Source of the DNA: Pelecanus crispus
Taxonomy: Eukaryota > Chordata > Aves > Pelecaniformes > Pelecanidae
Length of the DNA stretch: 64,000 nt
Assembly (NCBI RefSeq): GCF_030463565.1
Contig: NC_134645.1
Span: 1,247,501 to 1,311,500 of the forward strand
Direction of reading: 5' to 3'
In this document: piece by piece, positions 19,395-29,400 of the stretch
How positions within the stretch are numbered: the stretch's first letter is position 1
Layout of the letters: each line of letters opens with the position of its first letter
Notes under the pieces: model-generated
What the model was told of the DNA's origin: nothing
What the model saw: the letters and a program-made list of their open reading frames with translations, nothing else
Database searches by the model: none
Made by a program: the position numbers and the translations under genes

Positions 19395-20130
19395 AAAACG
19401 GTACACATTCAGGTTTTGGTTTCACTCAGGTGGGGGGGTGGGGGGCAACATTTTTTATGTCTAATTATCAGTTTCTGAAAACTGCAATGTCTCTGGTTTT
19501 ACAATAAGAAAACAAACAGAAAAATTGAATATAGACACTCCTCCCAAAAAACCTCGGCTTTAAAAACGCCCTGTTATTTCCTAACAAAACCCCTTTCCGC
19601 TGGAACCCTTCCAGCCTGGCGCAGTCTGAAGGCGCTCCAGCCCCCACAGCACTCCAGAAGGTGCCTGGGTCCCCAGAGAGACTGAGGCAGGAGGAACGCG
19701 GCGCCTTTCGTTACCCAGTGGGATAAAGCAACCCCACCGCAGCCCCAAGGCGGTCCAGCGCATCGCCCGAGGTCCAGCCCGTCGCCCGAAATGGGGACCC
19801 GGTTACAAAAGTCTTAACGCACCCCGTAAAACCAAAGAGATGCGACCGGCCAAACCCATCGCTGGGGCATCCCGCTGCGCCCGAGCCCCTCGGGAGCTGG
19901 CGATGCTCAGCCCGCAGCAGGGATGGAGCCGCGCGGAGCCACGGGGACCGCCCGTCCCCACACAGCGCCCGGGATAACCGTGGAGGAACCGCGCCTACGA
20001 GCCCGCAGGCGGCGGACGAAGGGAGCGTGAAGGGTGCTGCTGGCGGGGCCGGTGTCGGAGCGTGGGGACGGGAGCGTGCGACGATGGCTTTCGCATCGCC
20101 ACGGGAAGGCTGCTTGCCCGGGAGATCAAT
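19395..20130. other. Intergenic, no gene recognised
   Basis: Starts with AT-rich sequence and a G run (19433-19445), then GC-moderate single-copy DNA. Nothing recognised. Confidence 0.35.
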
Positions 20131-20271
20131 CCCCGACAGCTTCGCCGAGGACTCTGACGGACATTTATAGCCCTCTGAGTCATTACCGGCCTTGTTTAAA
20201 CCAGTTATACCTGGCCAAGACCTTTAAAATAGCTTCATTTATACTGAAAGGCTCCTCTCGCGCGCGGCGGG

Positions 20272-20280
20272 TATAAATAG
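20272..20280 (+). promoter_or_regulatory. TATA-box-like core promoter candidate (TATAAATAG)
   Basis: A strong TATAAATAG in CpG-rich context (gcgcggcggg upstream, cagggcgaaccgctcgccg downstream). Upstream are AT-rich words (tttatagccctctgagtcat, cctttaaaatagcttc). An AATAAA follows at 20633-20638, so a transcription unit of about 350 nt is conceivable. No ATG-initiated ORF of note lies between them. Could be a non-coding promoter, an old LTR remnant or chance. Confidence 0.25.
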
Positions 20281-20638
20281 CAGGGCGAACCGCTCGCCGA
20301 GCGCGACGGCTCCTCCGAGCTCGGGGAGCGAGGCGGCACGCTTTGCTCGGAGCCTCTGCGTCACCCCGGCTCCGTGTCACCCCCCGCCCCGTCCCCTCCA
20401 GCCGCCGGGGGGGTGCAGGGGGAGCCCGCCGCTCCCAGGGGACCCCCGTCCCCCCGGGTGCCCCATCCGGAGCCGTCGGCTCACGAGAACGAGGTGTCCC
20501 TGGCAGAGCCGCCGGCAAAACAGCCGGAGCGGAGCTTTCTGCTCCGAAAAAACACAGGAGGCTTGCCTGGGACTCGGAGCCTGTCTGGGAGTCTGCGGTT
20601 CCCTGACCACTAATAGCAGCCCAGGATCACCCAATAAA

Positions 20639-22290
20639 TCTGCTCGGGGTCAGCCACGGGCGCACAAGCCCGTTTCTGTGCGAGGATGCAGAGCCTTGCC
20701 CCGGGGCGAGGGGTGGGTGCCACCCCGGCGGGGCGAGCCCGGGGCTGCCGGGACATCCGTGCCCTCGTCCCCTTCAGCTCGGCGCAGCCAGATTACGGGG
20801 GCGTTTTCGGCGCAGGCTGGGCACCCCATCCCCAGGGCACCTGCCCCTGCCATGGGCCAGCGACAGCCATCGCTAGAGCCATGGGTTGCTGCCACCTGCA
20901 ACGATATTTTAATTCCCCCGCCACTCATTCCCAGGCAAAAAATTTTATCTCGACCTGTGCCGTTAGGATGCGGGAAAGCTTTGACTGCGTGATCGGCTTC
21001 ACTTTTGCCAAAGAAAAAATTCACCGGGCTCAGGAATCCTTTGTTTCTGCTCAAAAAAAGAAAAAAAAAAATCTTTCCAATGAAAAAAGCCCACCGCAAC
21101 TCGAGGACAAGCGTTGGGCACCTGCTCAGCACGTCGCAGGCAGCGGGCTGCTAAATCAAGCGCGTTTAGGCTGCTAAATCAAGTGCATTTCCAAGGGAGA
21201 GCCGTTCTGCAGCAGGGATGGAAAAGCTCCGCCGAAGGCGGTGGCTCCGGCTCTCTCCAAACATTTCTCCCCCCTCACTCTGATCTTTTTTTTTTTTTTT
21301 TTCCCTTCAGAGGAAACATTGCCCAAATCAACACATGCCCGAGGAATGGTTTTACACGGGTCGGACGGCACTTTCTGCTGGAAAAACTTCCAATCAGCTG
21401 CATTCACAAGCCGGGTTTATTTTTCACAGTTTTCTGAGTACGTTTTGTTTCGGTGCCAGAGTAAAGACCCGGAGGTACATATTTCAGCCCAACCTGTAAC
21501 ACCACCATCGTCACTGGATTTCAATGAGAGGGCTTTGACCTACATTCGCAGCCCGGGCTGGGAAGGAGCCGGGGCATCCCTCAGCATCCCCGGAGCCGCC
21601 CCGCGGCGCGACGCACGGGACCCCGCTTCTCCCCTCCTCCCCTGGGATGCGATGCCGGGACGGGGCGGGGGGGTTTGAGCATCCGAGGCAGACGGGAAAC
21701 CATCGTCCCCCCGCCCCGGGCAGCCGCCGGGTGTTTTGCAGCCTCTAAAGCCCCGCTCTAGAGGGGAACGGCCAGGGTGGAACAAACTTAACCAGAGCTT
21801 TTTAAAGCTCTCCCACCTTCGCCTCCTCTCTTCCTCCGGGTAGGTGTCCCGGCGGCGGCAGAACAAGACGGCTACAGAGGGCTGCTGGAAGCCGTCAGCG
21901 TGAAATACACTGGGAGGCCTTTTTTTTTTTTTTTTTTTGCTTGGAAAATATTTCCTCGCCGCAGGCTGCGGTGACAGCAAACATTCCTGCCGGGGCTGGC
22001 GTGGGGAGGCATCACCCTGCGGCGCGGCTGGGGCGGCCGGGGCCGGCTCCGGGGTTGCCACCGCCGGCCCTTCGCCGGGGTGTAGCAGCACCCGCCGGCT
22101 GCCTCTCCCAAGGGAGCAGGGACCGCCGCAGACAAAGGCGTTTTGTGCTTCTAGGAAGGATCCGGGTTTGGTTTTGCAAAGGGGAGGCGAGAGCGGCTCG
22201 CGCGTACCCCCGGCGCGCAGGGCGAACCCTCGCCTCCCCGCGTGCCCTTGCTTCGAGTTGCTAACGGGCTGCATGCCGGGGGGGGGAAAA

Positions 22291-22325
<35 letters not shown>

Positions 22326-23625
22326 GGCTTGTTAAAAAAAAAAAGACCGAATCCGTAGCTGTCGGGGAGCAAAACCAGCCCATTAAAGTCAGGGCTGTGG
22401 TTGTAAATCAACAGAGCTGCTGCTATTTCCATCTGCCGCTAGCAGTGCCTCTTGGGGAGCGGGGCAGGGGGGCCCCCCCCCGCCCCAGGTGTGCGCCGGG
22501 GGGGGGGATTTCGGCAGCCGCCGGGCCGGCAGCACGTGGCACGCACGTGGGCCGGCGAGCGGGCGGCTCCTCGCAGGGTCTGGTAGCTTCTGCGAGCCTC
22601 CGTGGGCAATCCCAGCCCCACGGAGGCCAAGCCATGGGTCAGGACCTCAGGGCTGGTCCTAAAGGCACCTGAGCATCCCCAAGTTCTTGATTTTTCTTTT
22701 TTTTTTTTTTTTTTTTATGAATAACCGAATGATTACAGCTTGGAGAAAGAGCTATCCAAAAAAAAAAAAAAAAAAAAAAAAAAAGATGACATCTAAGGCA
22801 TTTGTGGATATTTTCCTCCAAATATTTGCAGATGCAAAGCTGCAGGAATGAGCGCAAGCTGCCGAATTGCCTCATCCGTCTGGGAAGGAGCCAGCCCCAC
22901 GGAGCCGCGCTGGTGACGGTCCGAGGGGCTCGGCTGGCCGTGCTCGCACGCAGCAGGAGGGAGCGAGCAGCCGAACCGCTGGCCTCCCTTCTCTTCCCAA
23001 GCTAGCGAGACCCATTCCCTGGGGACATAGGATGATCCCGTCCCACCCAGTCCTCATCCCGGCTGGGAAGCCAGGGCACCGCTTATCTCCAGCCGCAGCC
23101 TCCCAGTCTCCGCACCCCAGCCCTTGGCCGCAGCCCCATCGCCCAGCTAATTCAATCTCTGCGCTGGAGACAGAGCTCGCCGAGCTCTCCCGCCGGGATT
23201 TAAATCCACTCTTGGGGGTGGGGGGACGGGGACGCAGGACCACTACGCGGCTCATCAGCCGCGGCTCCGTGTGTGAACGGCAAGGCTCGCCCTTATCCCT
23301 GCAGATCGCCAGCCGCAGATGTGCTGCGCGCATCCTCACCCACCAGCGTTCGCTAAATGAAGTGCGGGCGTTAGGGCTTGCAGGTCGAGCTTTACGCTTC
23401 GGGTACGTTTTTATACACTAAAGCAGTAGGAATGGGCGTCTGGACGCGTCCACGCGGTTATTTTAAGACCAAAAGACGCCCCAGAGAACACGTTTGTCCT
23501 TTAACCAGAAAACAAAGGTCAGAGAGAGCGTAGTGATGAGCGAGCAACAAAAATGTAAGAAAAGACCAGAGCACAAAAAGCTGAAAAAGATAAAAAGGGA
23601 AGAAAGAGGGATGATTTCTCCTTAG
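20639..23625. other. Intergenic, no gene; several long homopolymers
   Basis: Mostly GC-moderate single-copy DNA. Simple-sequence features: A run 21054-21070, T run 21286-21302, T run 21920-21938, A run 22297-22321, and an opposed T20 (22697-22716) and A27 (22758-22784) pair. No protein family recognised. Confidence 0.35.
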
Positions 23626-23630
23626 CTCTA

Positions 23631-24188
23631 TGTCCTGGTTTCGGCTGGGATGGAGTTGATTTTCTTCCTAGTAGCAGGCACAGTGCTGTGGCTTGGATTT
23701 AATAGGAGAAGAACGCTGATAACACGCTGATGGTTTAGTTGTTGCTCAGCACTGCTTATGCCAGGCAAGGACTTTTCAGCTTCCCCTGCTCTGCCAGGGG
23801 CACAAGAAGCTGGGAGGGGGCACAGCCAGGAGAGTTGATCCCAACTGCCCCAAGGGCCGTTCCATACCATACGGCGTCATGGGCAGTATGGAAACTGGGG
23901 GGGTTGGCCGGGGAGCAGCGATCGCTGCTGGGAACTGGCTGGGCATCGGTCGGCGGGTGGGGAGCAATTGCATTGGGCATCGCTTGCTTTGGATATTATT
24001 ATTGCTATTATTATTATATTGTTATTATTATTATTTTACTTTATTTCAATTATTAACCTGTTCTTATCCCAGCCCAGGAGTGTTTCTCACTCTCACCCCT
24101 CCGATTCTCTCCCCCATCCCAGCGGGGCGGGGGGATTCCGCGAGCGGCTGCGTGGTGCCGAGCTGCTGCCGGGGGCTGCACCCCGACC
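23631..24188 (+). mobile_element. Solo LTR of an avian endogenous retrovirus (ERVL-like)
   Basis: About 558 bp starting tgtcctggtttcggctggg and ending near ctgcaccccgacc, flanked by a perfect 5-bp target duplication ctcta (23626-23630 and 24189-24193). The 3' dinucleotide appears mutated from CA to CC. Contains an ATT/TTA-rich internal tract (23996-24055). A second copy lies inverted at 26929-27494. 5-bp duplications suit ERVL-type or similar integrases. No internal viral genes remain; the small ORFs in it are not viral proteins. Confidence 0.9.
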
Positions 24189-24193
24189 CTCTA

Positions 24194-25721
24194 GCACTTG
24201 GGTTCTCTCTCGCTCTTGCGCGTGGGGAGGGGAAGGCAGAGAGCCCACGGACCCTCTGGGGCCAGACCTCTTTCCACCGCTCCCCGTCCCCCCCCAAGCC
24301 TGCCCGCGCCGATGGGCTCCGCATGCCGAATCGGAGGGGCCGTGGCCTTCAGAGGTGCCCCCTTTCCCCGGTCCCGTGCACGCCAGGGCGGTTTGCACCG
24401 ACGCCATTGCCGGCAGCAGCCAAACCGCTCCGATCCCACGGCGAACACGGGTGGGTCTGAGCCATGCCCAGCGCGGGCAGCTGCCCCATCCACCCGGAGC
24501 ATCCCCTGCTTTTGCCAGCCCGAGCCCTGCGCAGCTCCCTGCAGCCCACGCTGCAGAAGGCGGCGTGAGGGTACTGAGCACCACAACTTTCGCCGCTGCC
24601 GCGCACAACTTTCACTGCCCCCCTCCCTTTCCATCACAAAAGACCCACTTCCAGGACAGCTTTCCCAATCCACAGAAGCCGTTCTCACCCGCGGCCAGAG
24701 CATCCCTGCCCTCCCCGCTCCCCAGCCCCACTCCATGCCTTGCCCCCACGCTCTTTGGGATTTTCCCACGGCAAAGTGAGGTTGTTTGGATTTTTCCCCC
24801 CACCAGCCGCTCCCCCCCGGCCCAGCTGCGTTCTCCAGTGGGGCATTTGCAATGGGGCAGCAGCGGGGGCGAGCCCCTCGCTGCCTCCTGTCCCCCCCAG
24901 GGACCCCCCTCCCAGCCCCGCTGGGGGTTTTTAGGCTGAAAAGCCGCCGGCAATCCTCACATTAGCACCTCATCAGCTCCCCGGGGACCCCGGCAAACAC
25001 AGCCCACCCACCCGAGGAAATACCCCGGGCCTTGTGATGCAGAGCCCCCGGGGCGGGAGGAAGATGAGGATGCTGCTGCTTCCTGACCCCAGGGGCACAG
25101 CTGCCTCCAGCCCCGGCATCTCGGGTGGGCAAACAGCACCTGGGCGGGTAGGGGATGCCAGGATGCGGATTCAGGAAGAGCCCCTGCGCCCCGCTGCTCC
25201 CCGTGCCCCCCGCACATAGAGATGCTAATGGGCTCCCCATTATCCCCGTCCCCCCCGGTGCAGCAGGGGACCCTTCCCCTCCTCTCGCCGCGCCACGGGA
25301 TTAGGCCCAGCGCAGGGGGCTGGCACGCACCCGACGGCCTTGGGAGGAAGGTCCCCCGCTGCCGGTGAAGCGGAGGGGGACAGGATTTATTCGCCGGTGG
25401 CAGCTCGCAGCCATGAACGCCGCCGTGAAAAACGGCAGCCGCTGGCGCGCCCTTTGTTCGGGATGCTGCAAAAAGCAGCCCCGCGGTTGCAAGAGGAGAT
25501 AAAGCAGCGTGTCAGCACGGCAGAGGTCAGGGCTGGGAATTTAGCATGCCGATACCTCCCCTGCCCGCTTTGCGGGGCCAGCGAGGGTAAACAGACGCTC
25601 TCAGGGTGGGGGGGGGGAGCAGGGGAAGGTTCGGGAAGCGCACGCTTTCCGCTCAGGCAGAAACATCAGCCAGGGCCCAGAGAAAAAGAGAAAGGTACCC
25701 GCAGCCCTCCCCGCTGCTGCT
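24194..25721. other. Intergenic, no gene recognised
   Basis: GC-rich single-copy sequence. ORFs up to about 320 aa are Pro/Ser/Arg-rich with no recognised domain. Confidence 0.35.
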
Positions 25722-25781
25722 TGTTCTGCTCCTTCAATCCCTGTTCTGCTCCTTCAATCCCTGTTCTGCTCCTTCAATCCC
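25722..25781. repeat. Three perfect 20-bp direct repeats
   Basis: The unit tgttctgctccttcaatccc occurs three times head to tail without change. Confidence 0.95.
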
Positions 25782-26284
25782 TGCACGGATTAAAGCCCTC
25801 TGGTCCTTTTGAACCCTCCTGACTCGCCTACGCATGCTCCCAAGCCACCTGCATCGCCTTCAGGCTCTCCGGAGGTTAGAGTGGTGACATGACACCTACG
25901 GAAAACCTTTCTCCCAGTTTTTGGTGACTCTGCGTGCGAAGAACGGCACGTGGAAGAGCGTGCCGGCGGGCGGGGATGCAGCAGCAAGCTTGGCACGCCA
26001 ATACGCTCACCAGGCGCCCGCCGTTCTCGGCGAGAAAACTTCCCCGCGTGTTTGCTCGCTTCCGATAGCGGGGAGCTCGGCGTGCCGGCGCCCGCCCTAT
26101 TTGGAAAAAAGCAGGCCTTTGGGAAGCACCTTCCAAAGCAAAGCGCAGTGGCTCTGCGGTACGGAGGGGTCCCTGCACGAAGCCCCTCGCGAGGGCGGGC
26201 GGCAGGCAGCGCTCGCCGCCCCGCAGGGATGCAATTATTATTACTATTGCTCCCTTGTAAAGGTGAAAAGGAGTGCTTGCTTTA
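25782..26284. other. Intergenic, no gene recognised
   Basis: GC-rich single-copy sequence with a short ATT repeat at 26233-26245. Nothing recognised. Confidence 0.35.
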
Positions 26285-26560
26285 CAAATAAATAGAGGCT
26301 GGCTCGCAATCTGAACTTATCAAGAAGGAGAGATGGTAGGCTCGGAAAGGGGAAAATAAACAAATTTGGCAGCAAGCTAACTGAGCAATCCTCCACTTAT
26401 CTCCGAGTCACAAGTCCTGCTTTGCCGGGTGCTGGCCGATAACATCGCTAAGGCAATACAAGGCGTACAGCTCTCCGCAGCGCTTTAGCTGAGTGATGCA
26501 ATCAGAAACAATCCCGAACTCGGCTCTTGGCAGATAAACACCTTTTCTTGTCCCTCAGAC
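26285..26560. promoter_or_regulatory. Candidate enhancer: forkhead, GATA, C/EBP and AP-1-like site cluster
   Basis: In about 275 bp there are two forkhead motifs (AAATAAACA at 26354-26362; GATAAACA at 26533-26540), several GATA cores (ttatc 26317-26321, cttatctcc about 26397, gataa 26438-26442), a C/EBP-like tgatgcaatc (about 26494-26503) and gagtcac (about 26405). This is the combination typical of endodermal/hepatic enhancers, 15 kb upstream of FOXA2. Function is inferred; no conservation test was possible. Confidence 0.35.
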
Positions 26561-26923
26561 GGCTGAAATCAGCTCCTGCTGCCGCGTCTGCCCGATACTG
26601 CACGCTGGGGTTTCAGCAGAGCCGGGGCGGGGGGCCGTTCCCGAAGCCGGGTGCCTTTGCCAAGAGCAGGCACCCGTTCGCAGAAGAGCCGATTTGGGGA
26701 GCTGGGGTGCCGCGGCAAGAGGCTGCGGCCCGTGGGACGGCAGGGCTGGGAACGCCGCAGGGATCAGCGCTCGCTCCCAGCTCACGGCCGCTCCCGCGCT
26801 ATCTCCTCCCTCCTCCTAGCAAAGGCGTTGCTTAAATCAAGGCGCTGACCTTGTCAGGGGGCCTTTGCTCTCCCGGCTTGCCCGATCCAGGGCAAGACGT
26901 GCCCCAAGGGCAAGACCTTCAGC
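26561..26923. other. Intergenic, no gene recognised
   Basis: GC-rich single-copy sequence preceding the second solo LTR. Confidence 0.35.
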
Positions 26924-26928
26924 CCCAC

Positions 26929-27494
26929 TGTCGTGGTTTAGCCCCAGCCAGCAACTCAGCCCCACGCAGCCGCCCGCTCACTGCCCCTACCCCAATGGGA
27001 TGGGGAGAGAATCGGAGGAGTAAGAGTGAGAAACACTCCTGGGGTGACATAAGAACAGGTTAATAATTGAAATAAAGTAAAATAGTAATGATAATAGTAA
27101 CAGTATAATAATGATAATAATAATAATGATACACGAAGCAAGTGATGCCCAATGCAATTGCTCCCCACCCACTGACCGATGCCCAGCCAGTTCCCAGCAG
27201 CGATCGCTGCTCCCCGGCCAACCCCCCCAGTTTCCATACTGCCCATGACGCCGTATGGTATGGAACGGCCCTTGGGGCAGTTGGGATCAACTCTCCTGGC
27301 TGTGCCCCCTCCCAGCTCCTTGTGCCCCTGGCAGAGCAGGGGAAGCTGGAAAGTCCTTGACTGGCATAAGCAGCGCTGAGCAACAACTAAACCATCAGCG
27401 TGTTATCAACGTTCTTCTGCTACTAAATCCAAAACACAGCACTGTGCCTGCTACTAGGAAGAAAATTAACTCTACCCCAGCCGAAACCAGGACA
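26929..27494 (-). mobile_element. Solo LTR, same family as 23631-24188, inverted
   Basis: Reads tgtcgtggtttagccccagc ... gccgaaaccaggaca on plus, i.e. a minus-strand LTR with intact TG...CA ends, flanked by a perfect 5-bp target duplication cccac (26924-26928 and 27495-27499). By eye it is highly similar to the first copy along its length, including the gcatcggtc and ggagcaattgcattgggcat blocks. Independent target duplications show the two are separate insertions reduced to solo LTRs, not the ends of one provirus. Confidence 0.93.
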
Positions 27495-27499
27495 CCCAC

Positions 27500-28194
27500 A
27501 CAGGCTGTGTCTGCGGGACCCACGGCTGGCCAGTCCCGGTGCCGCTCCACAAGGCACCTCGGCTACCTGCGGCGTATCGGGGAGCGGGCACGGTCCCCAG
27601 CCACAGCTCTCCCAGCGATCCCACCCCATCCCCTGCTCCTTCCGGGGTGCTTCCGCCGTTGCAAGAGCTGCGCCTTGCACGTGGGGAGCCTGCGGGTTTG
27701 TAAAACACAGGCTACATCCACACCAAAAGCGCTTTTGGCTTCCAAACCGACGAGCAGACCCCAGACACCGTCTCAAGCTGGGCGCCCAGGACTGCCAGTC
27801 ACTTTGAAAAGCACCCAGCAAAGCACCATCGTCAAGCAGCCCCTCAGGTTTCAGTGCGATGCATGAATACCCGAAAATACACCACAGCTTAGGTGCAGCC
27901 ACAGAACCCGGCGTTTCGGACCGCTGTTAAACATCACGTTTTCCCCAAGCTGCAAGGAGAAGGCTATCGAGGCTGTGCCGCATCCCTCGGGCAGATGCGG
28001 CCACATGTTCATCGGTCACACCCCTGTCCCCAGCATCGCCGGCCAAGGATTTGTCCCGGAGAGACCCTCACCAATGTCACCACGGTCCCAAAACGCGGAA
28101 AACGTCGTACGACGGGGGATCCCTGCGCGCAGCTCCCGGCACAGGCGCTCGCCGAGGCGCACAAGGCGCCGGTGGGCGAGAGCTCCTCGCAGCC
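27500..28194. other. Intergenic, no gene recognised
   Basis: Single-copy sequence with no recognised protein, RNA or repeat family. Confidence 0.35.
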
Positions 28195-28420
28195 TTGTTT
28201 GACTGAAATAATTTTATTTGAATACAATATGCTATTTCAACAATTTTAAGTTGCATGGGGCTATTTAAGATGGATTCAGTTTTAATTTAATCAGTTTAAT
28301 GGGATTTTATATTTTTAGATATAGCCCCTCCAAATTGTCTGATTAACTTTTCAGAATCAATACGCTTAACAGCAAAGCATACAATTACACAGGCAAATGA
28401 TCTCCTCCGTGGCTTCTGCA
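28195..28420. promoter_or_regulatory. Candidate conserved non-coding element, AT-rich
   Basis: Sharp-edged AT-rich single-copy block: aataattttatttgaatac, caattttaagttgcatgg, ttttaatttaatcagtttaa, gtctgattaacttttcag and cataca-attacacaggcaaatg. Many homeodomain and SOX-like (caat/attg) cores and no simple-sequence periodicity, a composition typical of developmental enhancers in gene deserts. Unproven. Confidence 0.35.
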
Positions 28421-28879
28421 TGAGCAATCGCCCGGCTTCGGTGGCCGGGGGGGGGTGCAGATCTGCCCCTGTCCCCCCTGTTCTGGGTCAGCGCGGCAGC
28501 CGGGCCCCCCTCCCTGGCTCACATTCCCAGAGGAAGAGGGGCTGCGGGGCAGCACGGCCGGGGGGATGCTGGAGGAAGGCTACCGGCCGGGCAGGTTTGC
28601 TTTCACACACCATTTTTTTTTTTTTAATTGCAACACATTAAAGACCCAAAGCATCCCTAGAAAAGCTGGGCTGCGACTGCATCCGTTGCAGCGTCACCGG
28701 CAAACGGCGCCGCTTTGCCTGGCGCTGGCACACAGGGATAGCTCCAAACCATCCCATCCCATCCCCTCGCCCCTTTATACCTTGCCGTGCCCCCCGATGT
28801 GGGTGCAGGATCCGGCCCCGTCCAGCCCAGCTCCCCGCACGGGGCATGTACCGCCTGCGGCTCCCAATTTATTCCACCA

Positions 28880-29400
28880 GCCTCCAATATCCCCCTTGCT
28901 TTTGTCAAGTTGCATAATTTTTGAACTTACATACTTGAAAAATTCTTTTAGAAATGTCAGGGTGACTGGCGTATTAAAAATGAGCCAGAGCAAACAGGAA
29001 TGACATTATTTTAATTCTTTCAGTGCCAGGTCATTTTCTCTGTAATAACACAGCTTAGATACCAGCCTCCTGCCCCTTGCATCATCCTTCCCCTTACTTT
29101 CTCGGTTGTTTTTATTTGTTCATCTGCTAGATAAAAGCGAGGTGGAAAAAGAAAAGCCACTGCTGTTGTGGAAACCCCTTTCACCAGGATTTAAGAGATT
29201 TGTCTCCCAAATCCCACCGAAATTTCACCGGATTTGGGCAAATTCAAACTCTCTTGAAATCTCTGACCTAACAGTGTAAAATCCCATGTTTTCTTTTAGT
29301 ATCTGGGTGATTTTCTTCAGGGAAGCATTCCAAATTTACACACCGGACCACGAGTTATTGTAATAATCTGATTTAGCAATACCTGGCGCGTTCCCAGCCG
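28880..29400. promoter_or_regulatory. Candidate conserved non-coding region
   Basis: AT-rich single-copy sequence with ttgcataatttttgaac, gtgactggcgtattaaaaat, gaatgacattattttaattc and ttattgtaataatctgattt. No coding signature. Regulatory role is inferred from composition. Confidence 0.28.

Noticed and set aside
23879-24460. 193-aa ORF and the matching MGSMETGG ORFs in both LTRs
   Set aside because: Recurs because both loci carry the same LTR; not a known viral or host protein.
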